Below are positions 53,338 through 62,500 of a stretch of 64,000 nucleotides of DNA, one piece after another (the first letter of the stretch is position 1; every line of letters begins with the position of its first letter). Location of the stretch: the NCBI RefSeq assembly GCF_030811685.1, contig NZ_JAUSRF010000001.1, positions 434,001 to 498,000 of the forward strand, read 5' to 3'. This DNA is from Neorhizobium huautlense. Its GTDB lineage: Bacteria > Pseudomonadota > Alphaproteobacteria > Rhizobiales > Rhizobiaceae. The notes beneath the pieces were generated by a model. That model was not told where the DNA came from. It ran no database searches and saw nothing but the letters and a program-made list of their open reading frames with translations. The translations under genes were made by a program, and so were the position numbers.

Positions 53338-54980
53338 CCGGCCTTGCTGATGGATATCTGTTCGAGATGGAGTGCTTTGAGTTTTTCACGCAGCTCCTTC
53401 TTGCTGATCTTGCCGATGCCGGTTTCGGGAAAGCTCGGGACGAACACGAAATCGTCCGGCATCTTGAAGGAGGCGAGGCCGCGGCCGCGCAGGTGACGGT
53501 TGAGCGCCAAAGTTTTCGTCTGGCCGCTGCGGCTGATCACGAAAGCGCAGATACGCTCGCCAAGCACCGGGTCCGGCAGGCCGACTACGGCGGCATCGTG
53601 GATATCGTCATGGGCCAGAAGCAGGTTTTCCACCTCTTCCGGCGCGATCTTTTCGCCACCGCGATTGATCTGGTCCTTGTCGCGACCCGACACCACGACA
53701 TTGCCGCCATAGGCCAGCCGCACGATGTCGCCGGTGCGGTAAAAACCATCCGCCGTGAAGGCGCGGGCATTGTGTTCCGGCACCCGGTAATAGCCCCGGA
53801 TCGTGTAGGGGCCGCGGGTCAGCAATTCGCCGGTCTCGCCCGGCGCGACGTCATTGCCATCGGCATCCACCACGCGGATTTCATCTCCGGGCGACATCGG
53901 CCGGCCTTGTGTGTTGACGATCACCTCTTCAGGGGCATCCAGTCGGGTAAAGCAGATCAGCCCTTCGGCCATGCCAAAAACCTGCTGCAGCGTGCAGCCG
54001 AGTTTCGGTTTGACATGCCGGGCCGGCTCGGCGCTCATCTTGGCGCCACCCACCTGCAGAACCTGCAGGCTTCTCGGCCGGTAGCGGCGCTTTTCCGCCT
54101 CTTCCATCCACAAAAGTGCAAGCGGCGGCACAACGCCTGATATCGTCACCTTGTGGGCATCCATCAACGCAAAAGCGGTATCGGCGCCCGGATCCGGAGC
54201 CATCACCACTGTGCCGCCGTTCATGAGCGTGCCGATAATGCCCGGGCAGGCGAGCGGGAAATTATGGGCAACCGGCAGCGCGCAGAGATAGACGGTCACT
54301 GCGCCCATACCGCTGACGGAGGCGGCGGTGCGGATATTGTAGAGATATTCGTTGTGGCGGCGCGGGATGAGCTTTGGAACACCCGTCGTGCCGCCGGAAA
54401 TCTGGAAAACGGCGACATCGTCCGGTTGGGGTGCGTCGGGCACGGTTTCGCCATGCCGGTAAAGCGATGAGAGGCTCAAAAACTCCTCCGCATCGCCATC
54501 AACAACGACATGCGCAAGCGATGGCAGGTTGGGTTTCAGCTCACGGGCGAGGCCGCGATAATCGAACCCGCCCGCCCGATCGGCGACGAAGAAGGCGCTG
54601 GCCTCGGTGAACTCGAGAAAACGGCCGATTTCGAGATGGCGGTGGGCGGGAAGGGCCAGAACCGGCACGACACCGAGGCGCATCAACGCAAAGACGATCT
54701 CGACAAAGGCGCTGCGGTTCGGCATCTGCACCACCGCCTTGTCGCCGCGTGACAGGCCGAGGGCCGATAGGCCGGCCGCCAGCGCATGGATGCGCTGCTG
54801 CAGTTCGGCATAGGTCAGCCGGTGGTCGCCATCGATCAGTGCGGTTTTTTCATCGTATTCAGTTGCGAGCCGATCGATCGTGCCGGCAAAGGTTTCGTCA
54901 CGCCAGAAGCCCTCGTTGGCATAGTGTTCGCGAAATTCCTGTGGCCATGTCGGCATATCGGTGTGGTTTTCGCCCGTCAT
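53334..54980 (-). CDS. Salicylate-AMP ligase (aryl adenylating enzyme, PchD/YbtE/DhbE family)
   Basis: 548 aa stand-alone adenylation enzyme that activates an aryl acid as AMP ester and loads it onto the ArCP. FQISGGTTGVPKLIPR, FGMAEGLICFTRLD, YRTGDIVRLAYGG and the C-terminal GKISKKELREKL are family motifs. The aryl pocket reads AHNFPLACPG: Cys replaces the Ser at the DhbE-240 position and Ile sits in the AEGLI segment where DhbE has Val. From memory, these are the changes that favour salicylate over 2,3-dihydroxybenzoate. AGGAGG 5 nt before ATG 54980 fixes the start. 16 nt after the isochorismate synthase gene. Confidence 0.92.
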   Translation of the reverse strand: MTGENHTDMPTWPQEFREHYANEGFWRDETFAGTIDRLATEYDEKTALIDGDHRLTYAELQQRIHALAAGLSALGLSRGDKAVVQMPNRSAFVEIVFALMRLGVVPVLALPAHRHLEIGRFLEFTEASAFFVADRAGGFDYRGLARELKPNLPSLAHVVVDGDAEEFLSLSSLYRHGETVPDAPQPDDVAVFQISGGTTGVPKLIPRRHNEYLYNIRTAASVSGMGAVTVYLCALPVAHNFPLACPGIIGTLMNGGTVVMAPDPGADTAFALMDAHKVTISGVVPPLALLWMEEAEKRRYRPRSLQVLQVGGAKMSAEPARHVKPKLGCTLQQVFGMAEGLICFTRLDAPEEVIVNTQGRPMSPGDEIRVVDADGNDVAPGETGELLTRGPYTIRGYYRVPEHNARAFTADGFYRTGDIVRLAYGGNVVVSGRDKDQINRGGEKIAPEEVENLLLAHDDIHDAAVVGLPDPVLGERICAFVISRSGQTKTLALNRHLRGRGLASFKMPDDFVFVPSFPETGIGKISKKELREKLKALHLEQISISKAG

Positions 54981-54996
54981 GGCTTCCTCCTGTCTG

Positions 54997-56196
54997 TCAG
55001 ATCGCGTTCGCATCGAGGCCGAGTGCCTGGAGCATGGTCTTGAACTTGTTTTCGGTTTCGCGGAATTCGGCATCCGGGTCGGAGCCCGCGACGATGCCGG
55101 CGCCGGCCATCAGGCGGATCTGGCGGTTGCGGATTTCGGCGCAACGCAGGGTCACGGCCCATTCGCCATCGCCGTTTTCATCGCACCAGCCGACCATGCC
55201 GGCGTAGAGACCGCGATCGAATTTTTCGAGATCGGCAATCGCGGCCAGCGCTTCATTGCGCGGCACGCCGCCAACGGCCGGTGTCGGGTGCAAAGCCAGC
55301 ACAAGATCGAGAATGTTTGTGTGAGGAGAAGCGAGTTCGCCTTCGATTACGGTCGACAGATGGTTGACCGGACCGGCGGCGAGCACGCTCGGCTCGTCCG
55401 GCACGGTGATCGATGTGCAGAAGGGTTTGAGCGCTTCGCCGACGGCGCGGCTGGTGAACGCATGTTCGCGCCGGTCTTTCGGCGAGGCCATCAGCTCAGC
55501 GATGTTGCGGGTATTGCGTTTCGGATCGGGATCGGCGGTTATGGTGCCGGCCAGCGGATTGGCTAAAACTTTGTTGCCGCGTTTCGAAACCAGCAGTTCA
55601 GGGCTGGCACCGACCAGAAGGCCTGCATCGCGCTCTGCGTCGGCAGCCAGCGGTATGGAATAGATGAAGCTCGCCTTGTGCCGCTTCATTAGCGTTGCCA
55701 GAAGGCGGATGACATCCGGCTCGCTGTCGAGGTCGATTTCGAGGCGGCGGGCCAGAACCAGTTTTTCGAGCGGTGAACCGGCAATGCGTTTCACGCCTTC
55801 GGCGACGGCGTGACGATAGTCGGTAGGCGACGGTGTCTGCCGCATGTCTGTGATCTTTGGTGCTGCATACCGGGACGGTGCAAAACCAAAGGCCTGCCAG
55901 TCTGCCAGCAACGGTTCCTCGATCTGGCGCGGCACATAGAGCGAAGGGCTGGCGCCGGTATCGAAGGGAATAGCGCCGACCACGATCGGCGGATGGCCGC
56001 CGGCGCGGGCGATTGCGAACAAGCGGTCGATAGTGCTGCGCAGATCGCCGGTCCCCGGGTCGCTGCAAGCCGCCATTCCGCTCGCCAGCATGCGGGTATT
56101 TGGCGATACGAACAGGGCGCGGTTCATGAGATCGGATTGCGACAGGTAAGACGGGGTCGTTTCGGCGACCATGATCTTTGCGGGAGCGTGCTGCAT
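54997..56196 (-). CDS. Isochorismate synthase (EntC/DhbC/PchA family)
   Basis: 399 aa. It converts chorismate to isochorismate with Mg2+. EKLVLARRLEI carries the family lysine, and GNKVLANPLAGT, HTNILDLVLALHPTPAVGGVPR, GLYAGMVGWCD and AGAGIVAGSDPDAEFRETENKF are the chorismate-binding signatures. It is of the EntC type rather than a one-step salicylate synthase, which fits the separate PchB enzyme. ATG 56196 starts 1 nt after the NRPS stop (TGA C ATG). Confidence 0.92.
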   Translation of the reverse strand: MQHAPAKIMVAETTPSYLSQSDLMNRALFVSPNTRMLASGMAACSDPGTGDLRSTIDRLFAIARAGGHPPIVVGAIPFDTGASPSLYVPRQIEEPLLADWQAFGFAPSRYAAPKITDMRQTPSPTDYRHAVAEGVKRIAGSPLEKLVLARRLEIDLDSEPDVIRLLATLMKRHKASFIYSIPLAADAERDAGLLVGASPELLVSKRGNKVLANPLAGTITADPDPKRNTRNIAELMASPKDRREHAFTSRAVGEALKPFCTSITVPDEPSVLAAGPVNHLSTVIEGELASPHTNILDLVLALHPTPAVGGVPRNEALAAIADLEKFDRGLYAGMVGWCDENGDGEWAVTLRCAEIRNRQIRLMAGAGIVAGSDPDAEFRETENKFKTMLQALGLDANAI

Positions 56197-56197
56197 G

Positions 56198-59100
56198 TCA
56201 GTGAACCTTCTCCGAATTCGTTTCGGTGCTGGCCTGTAGGCCGGCGACATGGGCCTCCAGCGCGGCGATCGTGGTGTGCATGAAGAGATCGGTCACCTGA
56301 AGGTCGATGCCGAGTTCGTTGCGCAGCGCCGCATGCGCTTCGACGAGACGGATCGAGGTGGCGCCGAGCTCGAAGAAATTGATGTCGGCGGGCAGGCCGC
56401 GACGCCCGAGAACGCGCTCAAACACTGTGCGCACCCGGCTGGAACGTATCGGCGTGGAAACCGGGCGGCGCTCGGTGATCGCCGGCAGTGCGCGGATATC
56501 GATCTTGCCATTGGCGGAAAGCGGCAGGCTGGCATGAATGCCGATACGGGCCGGCACCATGTAGGTCGGCAGCAGGCTGCGGCAATGCTGGCGCAATGTC
56601 TCCTCAGTCGGTGCAGTGTCGCCTGCGGTGGCGATATGGGCGATGATCTGGCGGCCACCGCTCGTCTCCTGCGTGATCGCAACGGCGCGGGCGACGCCGG
56701 TATGGCTTTGCAGCGCATGGGTGATGTCGCCAAGCTCGATGCGATGCCCGCCGACCTTTACCTGACCATCGTCGCGGCCTAGAAACTCAAGCGTTCCGTT
56801 TTCCCAGAAGCAGCCGAGGTCACCGGTTTTATAAAGCCGTTCTCCGCTGTCCGTTGTGGTGATGAAGGCGGCAGCGGTCTTTTGGCAATCACCCCAGTAA
56901 CCATCGGCCAGCCCGTGGCCGCCGATATACAACTGCCCGGCCACGCGGTCCGGCCTGTCTGCACCGTAACGGTCGAGCACGCGGAAATATTGATTGGTGA
57001 GAGGTTTTCCGTAGGGAACGGATTTCCATTGCGGTTCGATCTTCCCGGCGTCCTGCCAGTTGGACCAGACTGCCGCTTCGGTCGCCCCGCCGAGCGCGAC
57101 CAGCCGTGTCTGTGGGGCAGCAGATGCGAGACGAGCCGGAAGGTCGAGCGGCACCCAGTCGCCACTCACCAGCGCCAACCGAAGCGATGTTGGAGGTGTG
57201 ACCTTCATGCTGGCGCACCAGACCAGCGCCATGTCGAGCAGCATCGGCACGGAATTCCAGATCGTCGCCCGATGTGTTTCGAGCATGGAGTGCCAATGGG
57301 CCGGATTGCGCTCCTGCCCGGGATCGGGGATGACGATGGCCGCGCCATGCGAAAGTGGTGCGAAGACGTCGTAGACGGAAAGGTCGAAGCTCAGCGACGA
57401 AAGGGCAAACACCCGGTCGCTTGCCGCCATGCCAAAACGGGCGGCCATGTCATCGAGCGTATTGGCAACCGCGCCATGCGACATCGCCACGCCCTTCGGC
57501 ACACCGGTCGAACCGGAGGTGAAGATGATATAGGCGGTGTCGCTGCTTCTCGGTCGGAAGCGGCTGTCCGGAGAAATATCCGAAATCGGGTCAGTCAGCG
57601 ACACGGCGATGTGTTTGTGATGGTCTTCGCCGCCGAGACCAGCTTCGACGATATCCGCAACCGGCGTCACCTGCGCGCGCATGGCCTCGACGCGCGCTGT
57701 TGGAAGGTCGGGCGCCACCGGCACATAGATCGCTCCGGCATGAAGGACGGCCAGCACGGCGACGACCTGCAATGGTCCTTTCGGCAGGCGCACGAATACG
57801 CGATCCCCTGCCTGAACACCGGCGTTTTTCAGGCGTTCGGAAAGTGTCGATGCGCGGGCTGCAAGCTCGCCATGCGACATGCGCCCATCGCTCCACAACA
57901 GCGCATCACGTTTGGCATTTGCGGCCAGACCGTTCCAGAAACCGGCGGTGATATCGAGGCTGGCGTCCAGCGCAGTTGTCGGTGGGACGTGGATAGCATC
58001 ACGGACAGCTTTTTGCGCTTCCGGCAGAAGCCGCGTGAGCGGCCTGCCCCAGCTGGTGGCATCGTCGCAAAGGCTGGTCAGTATCTGCACGTAGCGCTCG
58101 AATGCCGCCTTCACGGCATCGAGGTCGAGAGTCGCCTCAGCGGCATCCCAGTTGAAACTCAGGCCGCCATTTTCCTCGAAAAGCTGGTGGTCGAGAGAAA
58201 CCTGCGGCGTCTGGCTGATGCCGGCGATCTGTTTCCAGCGGCGGTCGTCATCGCTTGCCGCCTCTTCGCCGATCAGCAGGCTGGTGAAGACGACCGGCAT
58301 CAGCGAGCCGGAATAATCCTTCTTCAGCCGGGCCAGCTCACGCAGCAGATCGACGCCGGAAACGGCGCTGTTTTCCAGCCTTTCCAGCAGGCTCGACTGG
58401 GTTTGCTGCACCTGTTCGCCAAGCGGACGCTCCATGCCGGCAAAACCGACAAGCGTTGTGTTGGTGAATTCGCCGAGAACCCGCCGCATGTCCTCGTGTT
58501 GTGCGGGACGGTTGAACAGCGTCATGTTCAGCGTCACGTCCTCGTTGCGGCTCCACAAAGACAGCGTATTGGCGAAAACGGTGGCGATCAGGCTGGTTGG
58601 GGTAACGCCACGATCCTTGCAGGCCGCCTTGAGCGCCTGCCAGCGGCTTTTATCGATATGACCGGAAAGGCGGTGGAAACGGCCCGGTTGGCCCGACGCA
58701 CGGCTCGCTGGCAGATGGGGAGCAGGCGGCAGAAGCGGCAGTTCGCGGCGCCAGTATGACCATGCTTCGTCTCTGTGCCGGTCATTTTCCTCGGCAACCA
58801 CGCAGTCGCGGAACCGGATGCCGGGTGCCGGCGGCAATTGCTCGCCGTCGATCAGTGCAAACCATTCTCGGTGAAACAATTGGCTGCTCCATGCATCGAG
58901 CGCGATCAGATCGACGCAGGAAAGAAGCAGGAGCTTTTCGTTCGTCCGCACCCAGTGCAGTTCGAACAGCGGCCATGTGAAAGGATCGCGCACCCGCTCG
59001 CTGATATTCTTACGCAATTCGGCAAGTCGGGCCGTCTGTTGTGCCGTATCGAGGCCGCTGATATCGCTGACCGGGACGTGATAATCCGGCACGCGTTGCA

Positions 59101-59506
59101 TCGCGACCTGTAAACCGTCGGGCAGAAGCACGGTGCGCAGCATGTCATGGCGGGAAATCACCTCGGCAAGACATGCGTCGGCGCGGGTGGTGTCGAGATC
59201 CGGGCATTCGAATTCGAGATAGCTGTTGGCGGAAACGCCGCCGAGATCGAGCGCGCCGGTGCGGCCCACCAGATAGGCCTGCTGGATGGGGGTCTGCGGA
59301 AAAGGCTCAAAACGATGGGCATCGATAGCCGGTTCGGCGGGAGTTTCGGATAGCCGGGCAAGCAAGGCCTGTTTCTGCTGCGTCAGCTTTGCCTTGAGCG
59401 GTGCCGTCATGGCACCGGCCGGTGCGCGAAAACGCAATTGCCCGTTTTCCACCCAGAGCTGGATGCCGGTCTGTTCAAGTTCGTCGAGAAGCGCGGAAAG
59501 GCTCAC
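56198..59506 (-). CDS. Nonribosomal peptide synthetase, TubC dock-Cy-A-PCP (second cysteine module)
   Basis: 1102 aa from GTG 59506, which overlaps the upstream NRPS stop as GTGA and has GGAGGG 6 nt before it. The first ~50 residues (LSALLDELEQTGIQLWVENG, LRFRAPAG) are a TubC-type docking domain that receives the chain from another protein. A Cy domain (~65-490) has D199-D204-S207 in VDLIALDAWS. The A domain (~530-980) has FTSGSTGVPKG, YKTGDLGCFW and NGKIDIRAL, with a code I read as DLYNLSLVWK, again cysteine-like. The PCP has LGATSIRLVE. No thioesterase. About 200 further in-frame codons upstream lie inside the neighbouring gene and are not part of it. Confidence 0.92.
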   Translation of the reverse strand: MSLSALLDELEQTGIQLWVENGQLRFRAPAGAMTAPLKAKLTQQKQALLARLSETPAEPAIDAHRFEPFPQTPIQQAYLVGRTGALDLGGVSANSYLEFECPDLDTTRADACLAEVISRHDMLRTVLLPDGLQVAMQRVPDYHVPVSDISGLDTAQQTARLAELRKNISERVRDPFTWPLFELHWVRTNEKLLLLSCVDLIALDAWSSQLFHREWFALIDGEQLPPAPGIRFRDCVVAEENDRHRDEAWSYWRRELPLLPPAPHLPASRASGQPGRFHRLSGHIDKSRWQALKAACKDRGVTPTSLIATVFANTLSLWSRNEDVTLNMTLFNRPAQHEDMRRVLGEFTNTTLVGFAGMERPLGEQVQQTQSSLLERLENSAVSGVDLLRELARLKKDYSGSLMPVVFTSLLIGEEAASDDDRRWKQIAGISQTPQVSLDHQLFEENGGLSFNWDAAEATLDLDAVKAAFERYVQILTSLCDDATSWGRPLTRLLPEAQKAVRDAIHVPPTTALDASLDITAGFWNGLAANAKRDALLWSDGRMSHGELAARASTLSERLKNAGVQAGDRVFVRLPKGPLQVVAVLAVLHAGAIYVPVAPDLPTARVEAMRAQVTPVADIVEAGLGGEDHHKHIAVSLTDPISDISPDSRFRPRSSDTAYIIFTSGSTGVPKGVAMSHGAVANTLDDMAARFGMAASDRVFALSSLSFDLSVYDVFAPLSHGAAIVIPDPGQERNPAHWHSMLETHRATIWNSVPMLLDMALVWCASMKVTPPTSLRLALVSGDWVPLDLPARLASAAPQTRLVALGGATEAAVWSNWQDAGKIEPQWKSVPYGKPLTNQYFRVLDRYGADRPDRVAGQLYIGGHGLADGYWGDCQKTAAAFITTTDSGERLYKTGDLGCFWENGTLEFLGRDDGQVKVGGHRIELGDITHALQSHTGVARAVAITQETSGGRQIIAHIATAGDTAPTEETLRQHCRSLLPTYMVPARIGIHASLPLSANGKIDIRALPAITERRPVSTPIRSSRVRTVFERVLGRRGLPADINFFELGATSIRLVEAHAALRNELGIDLQVTDLFMHTTIAALEAHVAGLQASTETNSEKVH

Positions 59507-62500
59507 AACTCGCCCTCCATCATGTCCTGTTCGTGAGTTTTCGGGGTCGCCTGCCAGGCTGTCTGCAGACTGCGGTCCAATGCGCCAACAGCCACGGTGT
59601 GCAGGCAGATGCGGTCCTCTGAAAGACCGAGACGACGGCCGAGTTCGCCAAGCGGCATGTCTCCGATCTGGCAAAGGCCGATCGGCTGATTGCTCGCAGT
59701 CTGTTCCAGCAGCTGGCAGATGGCACCGCATTCGATCATGCCGAAGGGCAGGCTGGCCGTATCGTAAAGCGGTGCTATGGCATCGAGCGACAACACCAAG
59801 CAGACGAGAATTTTGCTTGCCGCCAGCAGATCGTGGTTGCCGGAACTGAGATCGGCGATATCGCCCAGTGTTTCGTGAGAGGCGCAAGGCACCAGCGCGT
59901 GGTTTTCGGCATCGTACCGATAACCGCCGGCCTCCATGCCGTCGACGGCACCCGGCTGTAGCAGGAGATAGATTTCGACCGGATAAAGCCCGCCCGCCGA
60001 GGCATAAAGCCGGCGTTCCTGCCCGTCCGCGTAATGACGGCGCAATGGCCCGAGCAATGTTGCCAATTCGGTAGATGATATCGCACGATCGCAGAAATCG
60101 CGCCAACTGCGCCGGTCTGCCAGTGTCGGCAGATCGATACCCGGTTGCGCCTCCAGCGCGATGGCATTGGTGTTTTCGAACTGACGCAGGCGCGTCTTGA
60201 ACAGTCGCCTGGCTACCGGATCGGTGATTGTCGGATGGCGGGCAAGGTAATCGCGCAAAACATCTTCGCCGGGCCAGAGGGATGGGCCTGATGTCGCCTT
60301 CGCGGTGTCCGGCATCAGGGCGCTCACCAGCGCCACCAGATCCGGCATGCGCACGGCGCGGGCCAGTTCGGTCAGCGGCGGGCGTTTGCCGCTCAGCACC
60401 TCGATGCGGCTGGCAAGCGCGATCAGTTCCAGCGAGGAGGCGCCGAGCGCGACAAGGTTGTCATCGAGCGAGACGGATGGCCGCTTGAGGATTTCGGCGA
60501 CCATGGCGAGAACGGATTGGGCTAGTGCCAGATCGGTTTTGCCGGTTGTCGCGACCGCTGTGCCGGTTTGTTCGGCATCGTCGATCATCGCCAGCAGGGC
60601 CTTGCGGTCCAGTTTACCGTTCGATGTCAAAGGCCAGCGCTCGACCTGACGGAAAAGCGCCGGCACCATATAGGCGGGCAATTCGCCGCGCAGATATGTT
60701 TCGATTGCCTTCGGGGAAATGTCACCGCCACGGAAAAACGCGGCAAGCCGTGGGGTCTTGCGGTCACCGACGGCCAGAACCTGCGCTTCCTCGATCTCCG
60801 GGTGGTTCTGCAGGGCGCGGGCAATCTCGCCGGGTTCGACGCGATAACCGTTGATCTTCAACTGCGCATCGGCGCGGCCCTTAAAAATGATCGTGCCGTC
60901 GGCGTCGTAAGCGCCGAGATCACCGGTGCGGTAAAGCGCAAGGCCGGTACGGAGATGGGCGATAAAATGCGCGGCGGTTTTCTCCGCATCGCCGAAGTAA
61001 CCGAAGGCCAGGCCGTCACCGGCAATATAAAGCTCGCCGGTATGGCCGCGTGTCGCGATTGCCATGTCTTCCGTCAGCACAAAGACCTGCTGGCGGCCGA
61101 GCGCCGTGCCATAAGGAATGCTGGTCCAGGCCGGATCGACGGTTTCGATCGGATGGTAGATCGACCAGATCGCCGCTTCCGTGGCGCCGCCGAGGCTGAA
61201 AAGCTTTGCCTTTGGCCAGATCTTTTTCGCCCGGTCCGGCAGGTCGAGACCGATCCAGTCGCCACTCATCATCACCGTGGCAAGTGGTGGTGTGGCGCGT
61301 TCGCCGCCGATCTCGTGAAAATCGACAAACAGCGAAAACAGGCCGGGTACGGTGTTCCACAAGGTCACGCCATGTTGCAGGCACAGCGCTTGCCAATGCG
61401 CCGGGTTGTTCTGTCCCGCCGCATCCGGCAGCACGATGGTGCCACCGGCGCCGAGCACGCCAAAAATGTCATAGACCGAAAGATCGAAATGCAGCTGCGA
61501 CAGGCCGAGCACGCGGTCATCGCCAGAAATTTCGAAACGCTGACTGACATCGGCAATCGTGTTGACGGCCGCCGCATGGCTGACCATCACGCCTTTCGGA
61601 TTGCCGGTGGAACCGGATGTGTAGATCACATAGGCAAGATCATCCGGCGCCGCGCCCTGTGCCGCGTGCAGGCGGTCGATGGAGCCGAGCGGCACGAGAT
61701 TGATATCGATGACTTGAGCCGTCAGCATGTCGCCAAGCTCGGCCGGAAGCGGCCCTTCGCCGATGATGGCATCAGGCTCAAGATCGGTCAGAATGCGTGC
61801 CTGGCGGGCCAGCGGCTGCGTGGTATCGATCGGCACATAAGCGGCACCGACAATCGAAACCGCAAGGGTGGCGGCAATCTGTTGCGGCGATTTCGGCAGT
61901 CGGATGGCAATTTTTGCACCCGGTCCGATGCCGTTGTCGGTGAACCGACCGACCAGACCCGCAACCTGCTGGGCAAGTGCTGCATGGCTGATGGTCCGAT
62001 CCTGCGTGGCGATGGCCGGCTTTTCCAGTACTGCCGGCAGGTTTTTCAGCCACAGATCGGTGAGACGCTCATTTCGCGCTCCTTCAGCGACAATCGCTGA
62101 CGTGATCATCTCTTCCGATGGATCGCTAACCGCCGCGACGGTCTCGTCCAGCATGTCCGGCTGGTCGGCAAAACGCTCGACCAGACTGACGAACGTTTCG
62201 AAAAGGCTGCGGGCGACGCGGATATCCAGCGCGTTGACGGCGATATCCCAGTTGATCGCCAGTGTGCCGCCCCATTCCATCACCTGATTGTCGAGAATGA
62301 CCTGCGGCGTCTGTGACAGCGCCAGCACCGGCTTGCCCGGCTGGGCGCTCGCATCGGTAAACAGTTTTGTGTCGTTCTGCGTCAGCGTGCTGGTGAAAAC
62401 CACCGGCATCAGCGGTCGGTCGAGATGGCCGCGTGCGGTCGCCATCAGCCGCTGCACCTCGGTGCCGCCAACCGCACTGTGTTCCATGTCCTTCCACAGC

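Noticed and set aside
53334..54980. Catechol (DHB) siderophore assignment
   Set aside because: The neighbouring PchB lyase, the Cys in the aryl pocket and the absence of isochorismatase or DHB dehydrogenase genes favour salicylate.
59507..60106. 200 extra N-terminal codons in frame with the TubC-Cy-A-PCP NRPS
   Set aside because: They lie inside the 3' end of the upstream NRPS gene in another frame, are Arg/Pro-rich without similarity, and a GTG with good ribosome-binding site sits exactly before the docking domain.
59503..60500. Stand-alone nitroreductase gene
   Set aside because: The oxidase region is in the same uninterrupted frame as the Cy-A-PCP module, with no internal start and ribosome-binding site needed; it is a fused domain.
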